A DNA stretch of 64,000 nucleotides from Prorocentrum cordatum. Its lineage: Eukaryota > Sar > Dinophyceae > Prorocentrales > Prorocentraceae. The first letter of the stretch is position 1; each line of letters starts with the position of its first letter. A program made the position numbers and the translations under genes. A model generated the notes under the pieces. It ran no database searches. It worked only from the letters and a program-made list of their open reading frames with translations, and was not told the DNA's origin. The stretch spans positions 87,010-151,009 of the forward strand of contig CAUYUJ010002058.1 of assembly GCA_963575745.1 (NCBI GenBank), read 5' to 3'. Shown piece after piece: positions 54,392-63,792 of this stretch.

Positions 54392-55180
54392 ATGTCGTTC
54401 ACGATCGAGGCGAAGCCCGTGGTCCAATATCATGCCGCGGACATGAAGCACGTCCGCACGTGGGTGCCCCAGTACACCAAGACGATCGATGGAGCTACGT
54501 ACGTCGAGCTCAGGCAGACAGATAGACCTCTCGCTGTCTTACTCGGCCTATCCCACGAGGGCAAGGCCAAGTACTGGAGCAAGAGCTGCATCCTGGAGGA
54601 TTTGCGCAAGGCGAGGAACACGCGCGTGGACGAGGTCTTACTTGCCCACTTGCATGCGTGCAACCCGTGCGAGAAGCCACCCGCTCTCCCAGATGGCTTC
54701 AACAGGATGGCGGTGAATCCCGACGACTTGCCCTATGTTACCAGCGTGGCTTTGACTTGCAACGAGGGCGCGACCTTCAATATGAAGATGACCGTGGAGC
54801 TCATGCCATTGAGGGTGCCATGTGTTGAGCTGACCGTGGAGAATCTCACTTGGCTCCAGAAGGTGGCGACGGCGTCGGCCTTGCAGCCAACGCCTGTGAA
54901 GCCGCCCAAGCGCAAGCGCCCAGAGGATCGCATTGAATTGCCCACGCCAGAGGCGAAGTTCGATTATCGCAGGAAGTCTATATTCCTGCAGTGCAAGGAT
55001 GCAGACGGGCGCAAGCACTTGCAGTACCAAAAACCAAAAACCATGGAACTCGCCGACATTGAGACAGCGATTGAGACCCTTACGGGCGATATTCTCAAAC
55101 GTGGTTGGACGGTCTACGACGGCAACGCCGATGACGACGATGGCGGCGGCGATATCCCGCAGTTGGAGTCGCAGGAGTGA
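54392..55180 (+). CDS. Unidentified 262-residue protein, single exon
   Basis: ATG at 54392 in GCCGATGTCG context; stop TGA at 55178. Residues 1-160 look like a compact alpha/beta domain (VRTWVPQYTKTIDGATYVEL; CNEGATFNMKMTVELMPLRV). KPPKRKRP (170-177) is a good monopartite NLS. Residues 185-245 are mixed, and the tail is acidic (NADDDDGGGD). Cys pairs at 90/93 and 123/144 are not a recognised finger. No signal peptide or membrane segment. It lies 364 bp downstream of the two-exon gene on the same strand, the head-to-tail arrangement common in dinoflagellates. No family recognised; a nuclear protein is inferred from the NLS only. Confidence 0.8.
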   Translation: MSFTIEAKPVVQYHAADMKHVRTWVPQYTKTIDGATYVELRQTDRPLAVLLGLSHEGKAKYWSKSCILEDLRKARNTRVDEVLLAHLHACNPCEKPPALPDGFNRMAVNPDDLPYVTSVALTCNEGATFNMKMTVELMPLRVPCVELTVENLTWLQKVATASALQPTPVKPPKRKRPEDRIELPTPEAKFDYRRKSIFLQCKDADGRKHLQYQKPKTMELADIETAIETLTGDILKRGWTVYDGNADDDDGGGDIPQLESQE

Positions 55181-55311
55181 GCGTTGTGATGCGCGTGCGC
55201 ACAGCAGTCTATCCTAGCATAGGCATTGGCGGATGCAGCAATGCAGTGTCGCCGAGGGGGGACGGGTAGGACAAACAGATTTCGTTGCATGTCCAATCGG
55301 TGCTGTTGCAA
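55181..55311. other. Downstream spacer
   Basis: No feature seen. Confidence 0.5.
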
Positions 55312-55701
55312 AAGTCTAGACGCTTCGCGCATCACCGTCAGCCCATCCAGAAACAACGCCCAGGCGAGTTGAGGTGATCAGGGAAGTGCGGGAGCAAGGA
55401 GGGGGGCAGCCGAACCGTGCGAAGGAGGAAGGAGGAGACGGAGGATGCTGGATGGATGGATGAGGGAGTGGGGAGAAGGAAAATGAATAGGAGGAGGAGG
55501 AGGAAGAGAAGGAGGATGAGGAGAAGGAGGAGGACGGATGACGGAAGACGGATGAGCAGGAGGAGGAGGAGGGCGAGCAAAATTGCCAAAGGTCTCTTGG
55601 ATGCCTGTCGGAGCCTCTTGGGATATCTCTTGGGCGCTTCTTGGAGGCCTCTTGGGCGCCTCCTGGCGGTCCTGGGGGTCTCTCGGGCGTCTTGGGTGCC
55701 T

Positions 55702-55772
<71 letters not shown>

Positions 55773-56475
55773 CGGGGGGGGTGGGGGGGGGGGGTGGGGG
55801 GGGGGGGGTGGGGGGGGGGGGGGGGGGGGGGGGGGGAGGGGGTCTTGGGTCCTCTTGGGGCCCTCTTGGGAGCATCTTATGAGAGCCTATTGGGGCCATC
55901 TTGGGGGCAATCTTTGCGCCTCTGGAAGCCTCTGGGCGCCTCTTGGGGCAATCTTGAAGGAGATCGATCAAAGAAGAGGGGCCCCTTAATTAGCCTTGCC
56001 CCTTTAGAGCCCCCAGAATCGCCTCTTTGACCCCTCTTGGGGCGCTCTTGGAGCGCTCTTGGGCGCTCTTGGGGCCGTATTGGGGCTCTCTTGGGCCCCT
56101 CTTGCGTCCCTTTTGGGCCATTTTGGGGCCATCTTGAAGCCTCGGATGGCCATCGGAAGCGAAAAGGCGAGAAGCAGAACATCATTGGTTTTCCGAAGGT
56201 GTTTGAAAGATTTTGGCATCTTGGGGGGCCTCTTGGAGCTTTGGGGCGGTCTTGGGACCTCTTGGAGCATCTTCGGAGCCATATTGAGGCATCTTCGGCT
56301 ATCTTGGGCCATCTTGGAGCTCATCTTATAGGCTCTCCGAGGCGCTCTTGGAGCCGTATTTGGCGAACTACCCTCTGACACCTCGCGGGGCGCCCTGTCC
56401 AGGTCCATGGGAGAGGGTAAGGGGGGAGGGGTAAACCCCTCCCCGAAGGGGAAGAAGGAGGTTGGAAGAGGAAGC
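55312..56475. repeat. CTTGGGG-rich dispersed repeat, copy 4
   Basis: Left end TCTAGACGCTTCGCGCATCA and CAGCCCATCCAGAAAC match 17374-17750. The body carries GGCCTCTTGGGCGCC units, GATGGCCATCGGAAGCGAAA near 56144 and GGAGATCGATCAAAGAAG near 55959, as in copy 1. The tail CGCCCTGTCCAGGTCCATGG (about 56389) matches 18657. This is the fullest second copy. Confidence 0.8.
55698..55840. repeat. Giant poly-G tract
   Basis: Roughly 140 bp of G interrupted by single C, T or A. The first pure run is over 70 G. Length may be an assembly approximation. Confidence 0.85.
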
Positions 56476-56512
56476 TCCCTAAACCACCTACGCCCAGAGG
56501 GCTTGTGGGATA
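56435..56512. repeat. Module shared with 19320-19415
   Basis: CCTCCCCGAAGGGGAAGAAG, GGAAGAGGAAG, CCCTAAACCACCTACGCCC, GAGGGCTTGTGGGAT. Confidence 0.75.
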
Positions 56513-57153
56513 TGTCAACCCTTTCCAAATTTCGCAGCGATCATCGCTTTCCAGCCCCCGCACGCGCGCGTTCGCTACGTGGCGCGCGCGCCGCATAAAG
56601 CGGCGGAGGCGATGGCAAGAAAGAGTGTCTGGGGGTGGTAGGTGGAAAGACAAGGAGGGGACATGGTGGCAAGCGATGGCGGTGGGAGCATGGGCGTTGG
56701 GAATTGGAATTGGGGGCTGGAGGAGCGAGGAACATGGGTCGGATTTTTCGTCAGCGATCTCTTGCTGGGGCCCCAGCGGTGATTAGCAATATAAGCAGCA
56801 AGAGTCGTGTTCCACTCCCCTGACTGCAAGACACGCACCTCATGCGCGTGGCATTCGGGTTTCCGCTGCGATGAGGAGCCGCCATCCATATACAATGTAC
56901 TTAAAACTTATAGTGTACTGTATGCACTATTGGCTCAAACCACCAGCGCGGGCGCTGCAGCTAATCTGATAAGCGCGGTCAGGCCAGCCCCCGCGAGCAT
57001 CGCAATCACCCCTCCATCTGCAGTCCTAGCAGAGGCGGCGTTTGCGCCGATGGTATAGCCCTCGAGCGGCGTCACAACAGAGCAGAGTGGCAGTTGCGAG
57101 TCAACATCGGCAATTGCCAGTCACAGCAAAGTCGGCGTTCGCGCGCCAATGAT
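56513..57153. other. No gene recognised
   Basis: Lower-GC at 56870-56940. The CCCTCGAGCGG..CAGTTGCGAG..GGCAATTGCC stretch (57058-57130) is locally repetitive. Confidence 0.45.
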
Positions 57154-57777
57154 CTAGCCCTTGATCTCGTCAAAGGACCAGTCCCCGGAGTCCATCCAGA
57201 TCTCGTCATCGGGCCCGTCCGCGGGGTTCACCTCTTGTAAGCCCTGGTCGGATATCATCTCCCGCTGCAGCGGCCGATCCCACGTTTGGATCCATGGGTC
57301 CATAATGAAGCCGTAAGCTCTGTGCACGCCGCGACGATGTTTCTTGCCTCCTCGCCGACGGCGGCAAGGCCGCGGGCTGCGACTGCGGCTGCGATTCGAG
57401 GATGCGGGCTTTTCTCTTCGAGACCTGCGACGGCAAGGCTGCGGGCAGCGACTGCGGCTGCGACCCGTGGCTGCGGGCATAGCTCCTCGGGGCTTGCGAC
57501 GGCAAGACTGCGGGCCTGCCTTCTCGAGGCATGGCGATCGCCGCCGCGGGCGGCTGCGGCTGCGCCGTGGCCGCGGAGCGCGGCTGCGACTGCGGCTGCG
57601 ACAGCGGCTGCGGCTGCTCCGCGGCCGCGGAACGCGGCTGCGACTGCGACTGCGGCTGCGCTGCGGCTGCGCCGCGGCCGCTCGCCGAGCGGACCGCCGC
57701 AGCTGCGACTGCGGCTGCGCGCTCGGCGAGGGACGGCGGTGCAATGGCGGCGTGATGGGGGCGTTCTTGGACCCCAT
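57154..57777 (-). CDS. RS-rich basic protein with acidic tail
   Basis: Start chosen at 57777 (MGSKNAP), giving 207 residues; the frame stays open upstream to 57855. Residues about 37-140 are dense in Arg-Ser, Arg-Pro and poly-Arg (RSRSRSRVPRP; RPRRSRSRPRRRSP), like an RS domain but with no RRM. The last ~50 residues are non-repetitive and acidic (PDDEIWMDSGDWSFDEIKG), which argues for real coding rather than a mere triplet repeat. RS proteins act in nuclear RNA processing; here that is inference. Other frames across the GC-rich part are also open, so certainty is limited. Confidence 0.45.
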   Translation of the reverse strand: MGSKNAPITPPLHRRPSPSAQPQSQLRRSARRAAAAQPQRSRSRSRSRVPRPRSSRSRCRSRSRSRAPRPRRSRSRPRRRSPCLEKAGPQSCRRKPRGAMPAATGRSRSRCPQPCRRRSRREKPASSNRSRSRSPRPCRRRRGGKKHRRGVHRAYGFIMDPWIQTWDRPLQREMISDQGLQEVNPADGPDDEIWMDSGDWSFDEIKG

Positions 57778-57825
57778 GCTGCCAACCTGAACCGCAACGG
57801 TCAGCATCTTTGCGCATCTTATATT

Positions 57826-57980
57826 TGCATTGCTTATCTGTGCGATTCTTACCATCGCGCTTCTTATCTTCGCGCTTCCTTATCTTCGCGCTGCCTTATC
57901 TGTGCGATTCTTACCATCGCGCTTCTTATCTTCGCGCTTCCTTATCTTCCTATCTTCGCGCTTCCTTATCGCGCACGGGT
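57826..57980. repeat. ~63-bp tandem duplication of CTTATCTTCGCGC units
   Basis: CTTATCTGTGCGATTCTTAC followed by CATCGCGCTTCTTATCTTCG occurs at about 57834 and 57897. Related TTATCTTCGCGC units are at 59090-59265. Confidence 0.75.
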
Positions 57981-58141
57981 GGGTTCAGAGAGCGCGCGCG
58001 CTCGTGCCTAACCCAAGCAATGCTTGCACTTGCGAGCAGCGGCGCGCGCGCTACGCACCGCCAGTTATCTTGCCTGGCATTTGACTGTCTTATATTTGAA
58101 CACATTGCTTAACACTATTGTTTGTTGTTGTTCCTTTTTTC

Positions 58142-58196
58142 GGACCGCGTCCAGACGCGGAGCCGCGGCCCGCGGCGACCAGTCCTGGCGCGTGAA
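58142..58196 (+). repeat. Left direct repeat flanking the coiled-coil gene
   Basis: GCGTCCAGACGCGGAGCCGC and GCGACCAGTCCTGGCG are repeated at 59297-59346 with one 7-bp difference. Each contains the hairpin CCGCGTCCAGACGCGG. Confidence 0.7.
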
Positions 58197-58243
58197 CGCC
58201 TGAAAAGGAATCTAAGAACACATGCGCTCTAACTGGGCGCCCC

Positions 58244-58999
58244 TCACTGCCAGGCGGCGTCGTCGCCAGGGCCATCGACCGCGGTCGGCTGAGAATGCTG
58301 AGTACGATACCGAATCATACGCTCCACGGCGTTGTAGTGCACCTCTGCCATAATCAGTCGCCGGGTGCGATCTATGACCGAGTCCTCGCATGCCTCTATG
58401 GCGACATCGACGGCTCTGGCCTCGGTGGCGTCGTGCGTGTCTAGTGCGTCCTGTCGCTCATGCCACATCGCGCCCAGCATGGCCCTCGCCTGCTGGAGCT
58501 GGTCCTCCAGTGCGTCCATCCTCTCCTCCAGCGCTGCCCTGCGCAGCTGCATCTCGCGCATCCGCAGATCCCTCTCCTCCATGCGCTCGAGGGCGAGCTC
58601 GCATGCCTCGGTGTCCTGGGCCTCGATCGCGACGGCGGAGCGCGGCGTCCTTGACCTCGAGCGGCGTGCCCCGCGCCGCGGTGGAGCGCCGCGCTGCGCT
58701 GCGGTGGGGCGCGGCGCCCTGGCCCTCGGGCGCGGCGAGCAAGGTGACACAGACCTGGCGCACCAGACCGAGTCGGACGCCGAGAGCTCGGAGATGGCAA
58801 CGCTGCCAACGTTTCTGCAAGATTCTCCCGAGCACGGGGCTGGCAACGCTTCTGCAAGTAGCGCCGAGAGCTCCGAGAGTGCCGCTTTCTTTCTCTGGCT
58901 CGCCCGCGCCCTGCACTGTCGGCGTTTCACAGTCGGCTTCACGCCGCCGCGGCCCTTGTCATGGCCGCCGCGGCGTCGGCGGCCACGATGGGCGGCCAT
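58244..58999 (-). CDS. Basic, RS/RP-containing coiled-coil protein, unidentified
   Basis: ATG at 58999, stop TAG-type at 58244; 251 residues. Order: Arg/Lys-rich N-terminus (1-40), Ser/Ala/Glu linker (41-80), Pro/Arg/Ser-rich segment (88-121, RRGARRSRSRTPRS), then a clear coiled coil (about 131-187) with heptad-like ACELALERMEERDLRMREM and LEERMDALEDQLQQA, then a helical C-terminus. No catalytic motif, membrane segment or signal peptide. Direct 50-bp repeats lie on both sides (58142-58196 and 59297-59346). Family unknown; nucleic-acid or chromatin association is suggested only by the basic regions. Confidence 0.55.
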   Translation of the reverse strand: MAAHRGRRRRGGHDKGRGGVKPTVKRRQCRARASQRKKAALSELSALLAEALPAPCSGESCRNVGSVAISELSASDSVWCARSVSPCSPRPRARAPRPTAAQRGAPPRRGARRSRSRTPRSAVAIEAQDTEACELALERMEERDLRMREMQLRRAALEERMDALEDQLQQARAMLGAMWHERQDALDTHDATEARAVDVAIEACEDSVIDRTRRLIMAEVHYNAVERMIRYRTQHSQPTAVDGPGDDAAWQ

Positions 59000-59089
59000 G
59001 CCGCCCTCTCACGCCCGCATTCCTTGAAGGACCTCGACCGCGCGGTCAAGTATGGGCCAAAGCGGCATCGGTTTAATAATTGTAATTGT

Positions 59090-59265
59090 AATTAAGCATC
59101 GTATCTTCGCGCCGCTTATCTTCGCTTGCCGTGTCTGGCACTCGTGCCGTGGTATTCGGCACTCGTGCCGTGCTTATCTTCGCGCCGTGGCATTCGGCAC
59201 TCGTGCCCCAAATATTTGCGCTTATTTATCTTCGCGACGCGTATCTTCGCGCCGTTTCATGTTTC
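59090..59265. repeat. Degenerate TTATCTTCGCGCC / GGCACTCGTGCC repeats
   Basis: CTTATCTTCGCGCC recurs several times, with three copies of GGCACTCGTGCC, itself palindromic. Confidence 0.7.
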
Positions 59266-59296
59266 CCACCCCCCTCTCGGCTCTCGGCAACTACGC

Positions 59297-59346
59297 TTCG
59301 AGCCGCGTCCAGACGCGGAGCCGCGGCGACCAGCCTTGGCGTGTGA
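59297..59346 (+). repeat. Right direct repeat flanking the coiled-coil gene
   Basis: Counterpart of 58142-58196, ending CAGCCTTGGCGTGTGAA. Confidence 0.7.
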
Positions 59347-59404
59347 AATATTAACATATATTTACATTCATACACGGACCAGCCAACTAAACGAGCCAAA
59401 CACA

Positions 59405-59605
59405 TACATCCTAGACCACATAGAGTGCACCATTTGGGGCCAGTACGGCCGAAATAGACTGCACCGCATAGACTGCACCACATACCGCATATATTGCACC
59501 ACATAGACTGCACCACAGAGAGTGCACTACATAAGCTGCTTGGGGCCCACGATGGCTGACAGTGGCTGCACCATGCACATAAACCGCACCACATGAATTG
59601 CCCCT
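59405..59605. repeat. ~14-bp tandem repeat AGACTGCACCACAT
   Basis: About ten degenerate units such as CATAGACTGCACCACATA, some separated by unrelated sequence. Stops occur in most frames. Confidence 0.75.
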
Positions 59606-59957
59606 CTCACCGTGCGTTCGGGTGTTTGGGCTATCTTAAGCCATTTGAAGGTCATCTTGGTCTGGTGGGCTGGATGCGGCCAACGCCGAACACTCTGGCT
59701 CCCCCCCATCCCCGTTCCTCCCCTTGCGCGCGCGCGGGGAGTTCTGTATTGCGCCGAATCCACAAGATGCGCCAGAACATATATATATATATATATTGTG
59801 TGTACTGGTTACCATTGCCCAGAATTTGCAGTGGTGGAGGACGGTAAGGGTGATTAGATAAGTCCCTCATGGTTCATGAGGGATGAGGCATCGCCCGATC
59901 AGCGCCCCGATCGATCAGACACAACGCTGCCATTCAACGTAATCGGCGCTGTCGCCC
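59606..59957. other. No gene recognised
   Basis: Contains a short (TA)n at 59779-59798 and GCGCGCGCGGGGAGTTCTGT near 59731, a motif of the TTGTGGACAAT repeats downstream. Confidence 0.5.
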
Positions 59958-60195
59958 CCCCCCCCCCCCTCCCCACCCCCACACCACACCCACACCCCTC
60001 TCCCCTCCTCCCCGCCCTTCCCCTCCCCTCCCCCCTCCGCCCCTCGCACCCCGCATCGCCCCACAGCACCCCCCCCCCCCCCTTATCCCCCCTCCACCGC
60101 TTGTGCATTCGACCCGCGCCGACGGCAACCGACGACAACGACTACGACGACGACGACCGACCGACCGACGTGCCGACCGACGACGACGTTTCTAT
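59958..60195. repeat. C-rich tract and (GAC)n run
   Basis: C homopolymers at 59957-59968 and 60069-60081 and CCCCTCC sequence, then CGACGACGACGACCGACCGA near 60148. Confidence 0.8.
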
Positions 60196-60244
60196 GTGGG
60201 GCCGCAGGTGCAAAGACCCGCGCAATAAGCAAAGCCTGCACGCC

Positions 60245-60440
60245 CCGCTGGCCTCTTTAAAGGGACACAGATGTTTTGAGTTCAGTTCTTGGAAGTACAC
60301 GTCGGCTTCTGCATTGTGGACAATGCAAAACTCCCCGCGCGAGCGCGGGGGTCACCCGCGATCGCGGGTCACCCGAAATCCGTTCGGTCACCGTTGAGGG
60401 TTCATTTTAGTGCGCGCGTCCACGCGCGCGGGGAATTTTG
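60245..60440. repeat. TTGTGGACAATGCA / GCGCGCG repeat, first unit
   Basis: CTCTTTAAAGGGACACAGAT, TTTTGAGTTCAG, GTCGGCTTCTGCATTGTGGA and a GCGCGAGCGCGGGG end. Related units at 61046-61445. Confidence 0.7.
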
Positions 60441-60639
60441 CCTTGTTGTGCGCGGTTGGGCGTTCGATGCCGATAGACTGGCGCGCTTGGACCTTGCGCA
60501 TGGGTCCTGGCGCGTCACGCGCATCGCCACATGGCCGCAACAGGGGTTGACATGGGGTGAAGAGGAGAAGGAGGAGGGCAATGACGAAAAATATGATGCC
60601 AGCAGGGGAGGAGGAGAAGGACAAGGGCAAGGGCTTGGA
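60441..60639. other. No gene recognised
   Basis: GC-rich then GGAGAAGGAGGAGG-like. Nothing supported. Confidence 0.5.
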
Positions 60640-60925
60640 ACTTACGGGCTCCCTTCGGACTTTCGGGGATGTATATTGGGTGTCCATGAGTTTCCATGCG
60701 GGAATTTATGGCGCCCCCTGCAAGAATCTAAGGCTTCTCTGGGAATATACGGGTTCCCTTGCGGAAAGATTATATGGGTTCACGAGCGGGAGTTGGGGTC
60801 CCGTCGGGAACTATATAATGGTTTCTGCATCGGGGGTCTATGGGTACACCTGCAGGAATCTATGTGTCCCATTTGGGAATTTATGGGTTCCGCTGCGGGA
60901 AGCTACGATGTATCTTGGGAGATGC
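60640..60925. repeat. Degenerate ~40-bp minisatellite
   Basis: Units like GGGAATTTATGGGTTCCGCT and GCGGGAA recur with drift, giving quasi-periodic Gly/Trp/Tyr peptides (GNLWVPL, GIYGFPC) that mimic a protein. Confidence 0.7.
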
Positions 60926-61045
60926 CCACCATGCGTGCTCTTCGATGAAACCACAAAAACCACAATGGCACCATGAGCCACGAGCCATGAGAGTTGGAAA
61001 GTCACTTAAACCAAGACTCTTTAAAGACATACAGAAATGTTGGAT

Positions 61046-61445
61046 TCAGTTAGAGGAATCACATGTTGCGGACAATATCTTAGAACTCTCAACTCGCGCG
61101 CGTCGGAGCTCTGTATTGTCCATGCACATTGGAAAAGTCGACGCGCCCGTCTCTTTAAAACGCAACATAATTTTTGAATTCATTTTTTGGAATTGTATGT
61201 CGGCTTTTCTTGTGGACAAACTCATTAACGCGCGCGCGCGCGCGCGTCGGAGGTCTGTATTGTCCACAATAGGCCAACGCGCCCCTTTTAGGGAACAGCA
61301 AAAAGTTTGAATTCAGCCTGTGGCATTATATGTAACCTTTTATTGTGGACAATACAGAACCCCGACGCGCGCGCAATACTGAATTCCGACGCGCGCGCTC
61401 GCGCGCGCGCGCGCTGGTCACCATGGTCACCCGCGCGCGCGCGGG
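61046..61445. repeat. Inverted and direct TTGTGGACAATAC / GCGCGCGCG repeats
   Basis: TTGTGGACAATACAGAAC (61351) faces TCTGTATTGTCCACAA (61253), each next to alternating CG runs. TTTTTGAATTCA and CTCTTTAAA motifs accompany each unit. CG runs reach about 20 bp near 61229 and 61392. Confidence 0.75.
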
Positions 61446-61464
61446 TGGCTTTTTCTCGTGTAGT

Positions 61465-61835
61465 CGGTGATGGTGTTGGTGCTGTTGCTTGTGGTGATGA
61501 TGATGCTGCTGCAGCTGGTGACGCTGCTTATGCGATGGTGTTGGTGTTGCTGCTGATGGTGGCGGTGATGCTGCTGCTGGTGTTGCTGTTTGTGTATTGA
61601 TGATTCTCGTGGTGTTGCGGGTGCTGGTGGCGCTGCTGTTGGTGCTGGTGATGCTGACGTTCGTGCTGCAACTGATGCTGCTGCGGGTGCTGGTGGCGGT
61701 GCTGATGTTGGTTGTGTTGCTGGTGCTGGTGATTGTGGTGGTGCTGATGGTGCTCATGCTTATGCAAATGCGGTTGCTGGCGGTTGTGGCGTTGCTGCTC
61801 ATGCTTCTGCTGGTGATGGCGGTAACGGTGGAATC
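61465..61835. repeat. GCTGGTG/CTG triplet-rich minisatellite
   Basis: GTGCTGTTGCTGGTGGTGAT-like units with point variation. Leu/Val or His/Gln frames are repeat-driven. Confidence 0.85.
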
Positions 61836-62057
61836 ATGCAGTTTAAGAGTGGCCTCGGGCACGTTTTCTCGGGGGCCTCTCGGGCCGATATCGGGCTTGT
61901 CGTTGATTTCTCGTGGGGCCCGCGGCGCGGCCCAATTGATTGACCTGGTCTTGGTCCCATCTTGCGGCTATTGCGAGGGGCGCGAGAAGCCCCTCGGGGG
62001 AATCTTGCCCACATTGTTTCCAGAAAAAAAACTGAAAACACATTTGCGCTTTTGCAA
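61836..62057. repeat. CTTGGGG-repeat fragment
   Basis: GGGGGCCTCTCGGGCC and GTCTTGGTCCCATCTTG resemble a diverged end of the dispersed repeat. Confidence 0.45.
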
Positions 62058-62103
62058 CCCCCCCCCCCCTTTCCACCCCCCTCCACCCGCCATCCTCCCA
62101 ACC

Positions 62104-62147
<44 letters not shown>

Positions 62148-62405
62148 TTCCCCCTCACCCCCCCCCCCCCCCCCCCCCCCTCTCCTCCCCACCCCCCCCC
62201 ACCCCCCCCCATCCGCCATCCCTCCCCGCTCCCCCCGCTTCCCCGCTCCCCAACCCAATTCCAACAACCACCCCCTTTCTTCGTACGCACCCCCCCCCAC
62301 CCCCCCCCACCCCCTCCCCCCCTCCCCGCCCCCTCGCCCCCACCCACCCCGCCCCCTCACCCCCGCGCCACCTCACCCCACCCCCCTCTCCCGCCCCCCC
62401 GCCAC
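62058..62405. repeat. C-homopolymer-rich tract
   Basis: C runs of 10 to about 40 nt (longest near 62107-62147) with CCACC and CCTCC interruptions. Confidence 0.9.
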
Positions 62406-62595
62406 CCTGTTCCCATCGCATTGGGCCATATTGGGGCCACCTTGGAGCCTCAAGAGCTCACTAGAAGAGAGAAGGCGAGACGGCAACGCTACGTTTGTGT
62501 CATTCAGGTTTCGTACCAAATTTGGGTTTCTCGGGGTGGCTCTCGGAAGGGCCTGGGCACTTGGAACCGTCTTGGGGCAGTCTTGGAGCCATATA
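62406..62595. repeat. CTTGGGG-repeat fragment
   Basis: ATTGGGCCATATTGGGGCCA and CTTGGAGCC, then AGAGAAGGCGAGACGG, cognate to the GCGAAAAGGCGAGA island. Confidence 0.55.
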
Positions 62596-62640
62596 TATAT
62601 ATATATACACATACATATGTGTATATATATACACATGGAT
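62590..62640. repeat. (TA)n / TACACATA palindromic run
   Basis: ATATATATATATACACATAC followed by ATATGTGTATATATATAC is nearly self-complementary. Confidence 0.8.
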
Positions 62641-63054
62641 GCAGTCCCCCTCTCTCTCTCTCTATCTCTTTCTCCCTCTCTCGAATATGGAGGATGGTGA
62701 TATCAACAACCCATGGCCAATGCGCCGCCAGGCACTCTTTTGTTTAGTGGTGGCCAGCGGCCGCCGCGGTGGCCGACGCGGCCAGTCGCATATTGCCCTT
62801 CATTGGGCGGCGGTTCGGTGGAGGAGGTGTTGGATTCATATACATATAATAATGTATCACATATATCGGAGCGAGATTCAACATACGGCGAAGACCGATC
62901 TACGTATATTGCCAATTATTGACGCTGTGCGTATCTCCACCAGCCCATCCAGGAACGATCTCCTGGAGAGCTGACGGGAGAAGGGCTGAATAAACCCACA
63001 TAGTGCGACAGCGCGGGCAATACCGCTGAATTGAGATATCTGTGGTATAGCGAA
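62641..63054. other. No gene recognised; one CTTGGGG left-end motif
   Basis: CCACCAGCCCATCCAGGAAC at 62938 matches the left end of the dispersed CTTGGGG repeat, although no body follows, so it is a truncated copy. The rest is unassigned. Confidence 0.5.
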
Positions 63055-63610
63055 GGGTGCGGATGCTGCTACGGGTGCTGTTGCTGTTGCTGGCACTGCC
63101 GCTGCTGCTGGTGATGTTGCTGGTGTTGCTGGTTCTCGTGCTGCTGGTGATGTTGCTGGTGCTGGTGGTGGTGCTGCTGCTGGGCAGGTGCTGCTGGTGC
63201 TGCTGCTGGTGTTATTGCCGCTGGTGGTGTTGCTGCTGGTGGTGCTGCTGCTGGTTGTGCTGATTCTGCTGCTGATGGCGTTGATGGTTTTCGCGTTGCT
63301 GCTGGTGCTGCTGCTGGTGCTGCTGCTGGTGCTGGTATTGCTGTTTTTGTTGGTGATGGTGCTGCTGGTGTTTCTGCTACTGGCGGTGATGGTTCTCGTG
63401 CTGCTGGTGTTGGTGATGCTGCTAATGCGTTTGCTGCTGATCGTGGTGATGCTGGTGCTGCTGATAGTGCTGCTGCCGATGCTGCTGCTGGTGCTGATGC
63501 TGACAGTGGTGGTGGTGCTGATGGTGCTGCCGCTGCTGCTATAGTGCTGTCGCTGGAGATTGTGGTGCTGATGTTGTTGCTGCAGGTGATGACGGTGGCG
63601 GTGAGAGCAG
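63055..63610. repeat. CTGCTGGTG minisatellite
   Basis: CTGCTGGTGCTG units with GTTGCTG variants. Its proline/alanine/glutamine frames on the minus strand are artefacts. Confidence 0.9.
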
Positions 63611-63692
63611 GCAGGTAAACAACCGCCTCGGAAACGTTTTCTCTGATGCCCATTGGAGCCATGGGCTCCCTTAAGTTGGGGTCCTCTCACAG

Positions 63693-63792
63693 NNNNNNNN
63701 NNNNNNNNNNNNNNNNNNNNNNNNNNNNNNNNNNNNNNNNNNNNNNNNNNNNNNNNNNNNNNNNNNNNNNNNNNNNNNNNNNNNNNNNNNNN
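63693..63792. other. Assembly gap (100 N)
   Basis: Exactly 100 N, a conventional placeholder, so the true length is unknown. Confidence 0.99.

Noticed and set aside
56918-56940. Possible spliced-leader relic (CTGTATGCACTATTGGCTCAAA)-like stretch
   Set aside because: Only about 16 of 22 positions match, with one insertion; no second leader or retroposition sign.
60557-60976. 139-codon frame with protein-like Gly/Tyr/Trp pattern
   Set aside because: Quasi-periodic translation of a ~40-bp minisatellite; every frame gives similar patterns.
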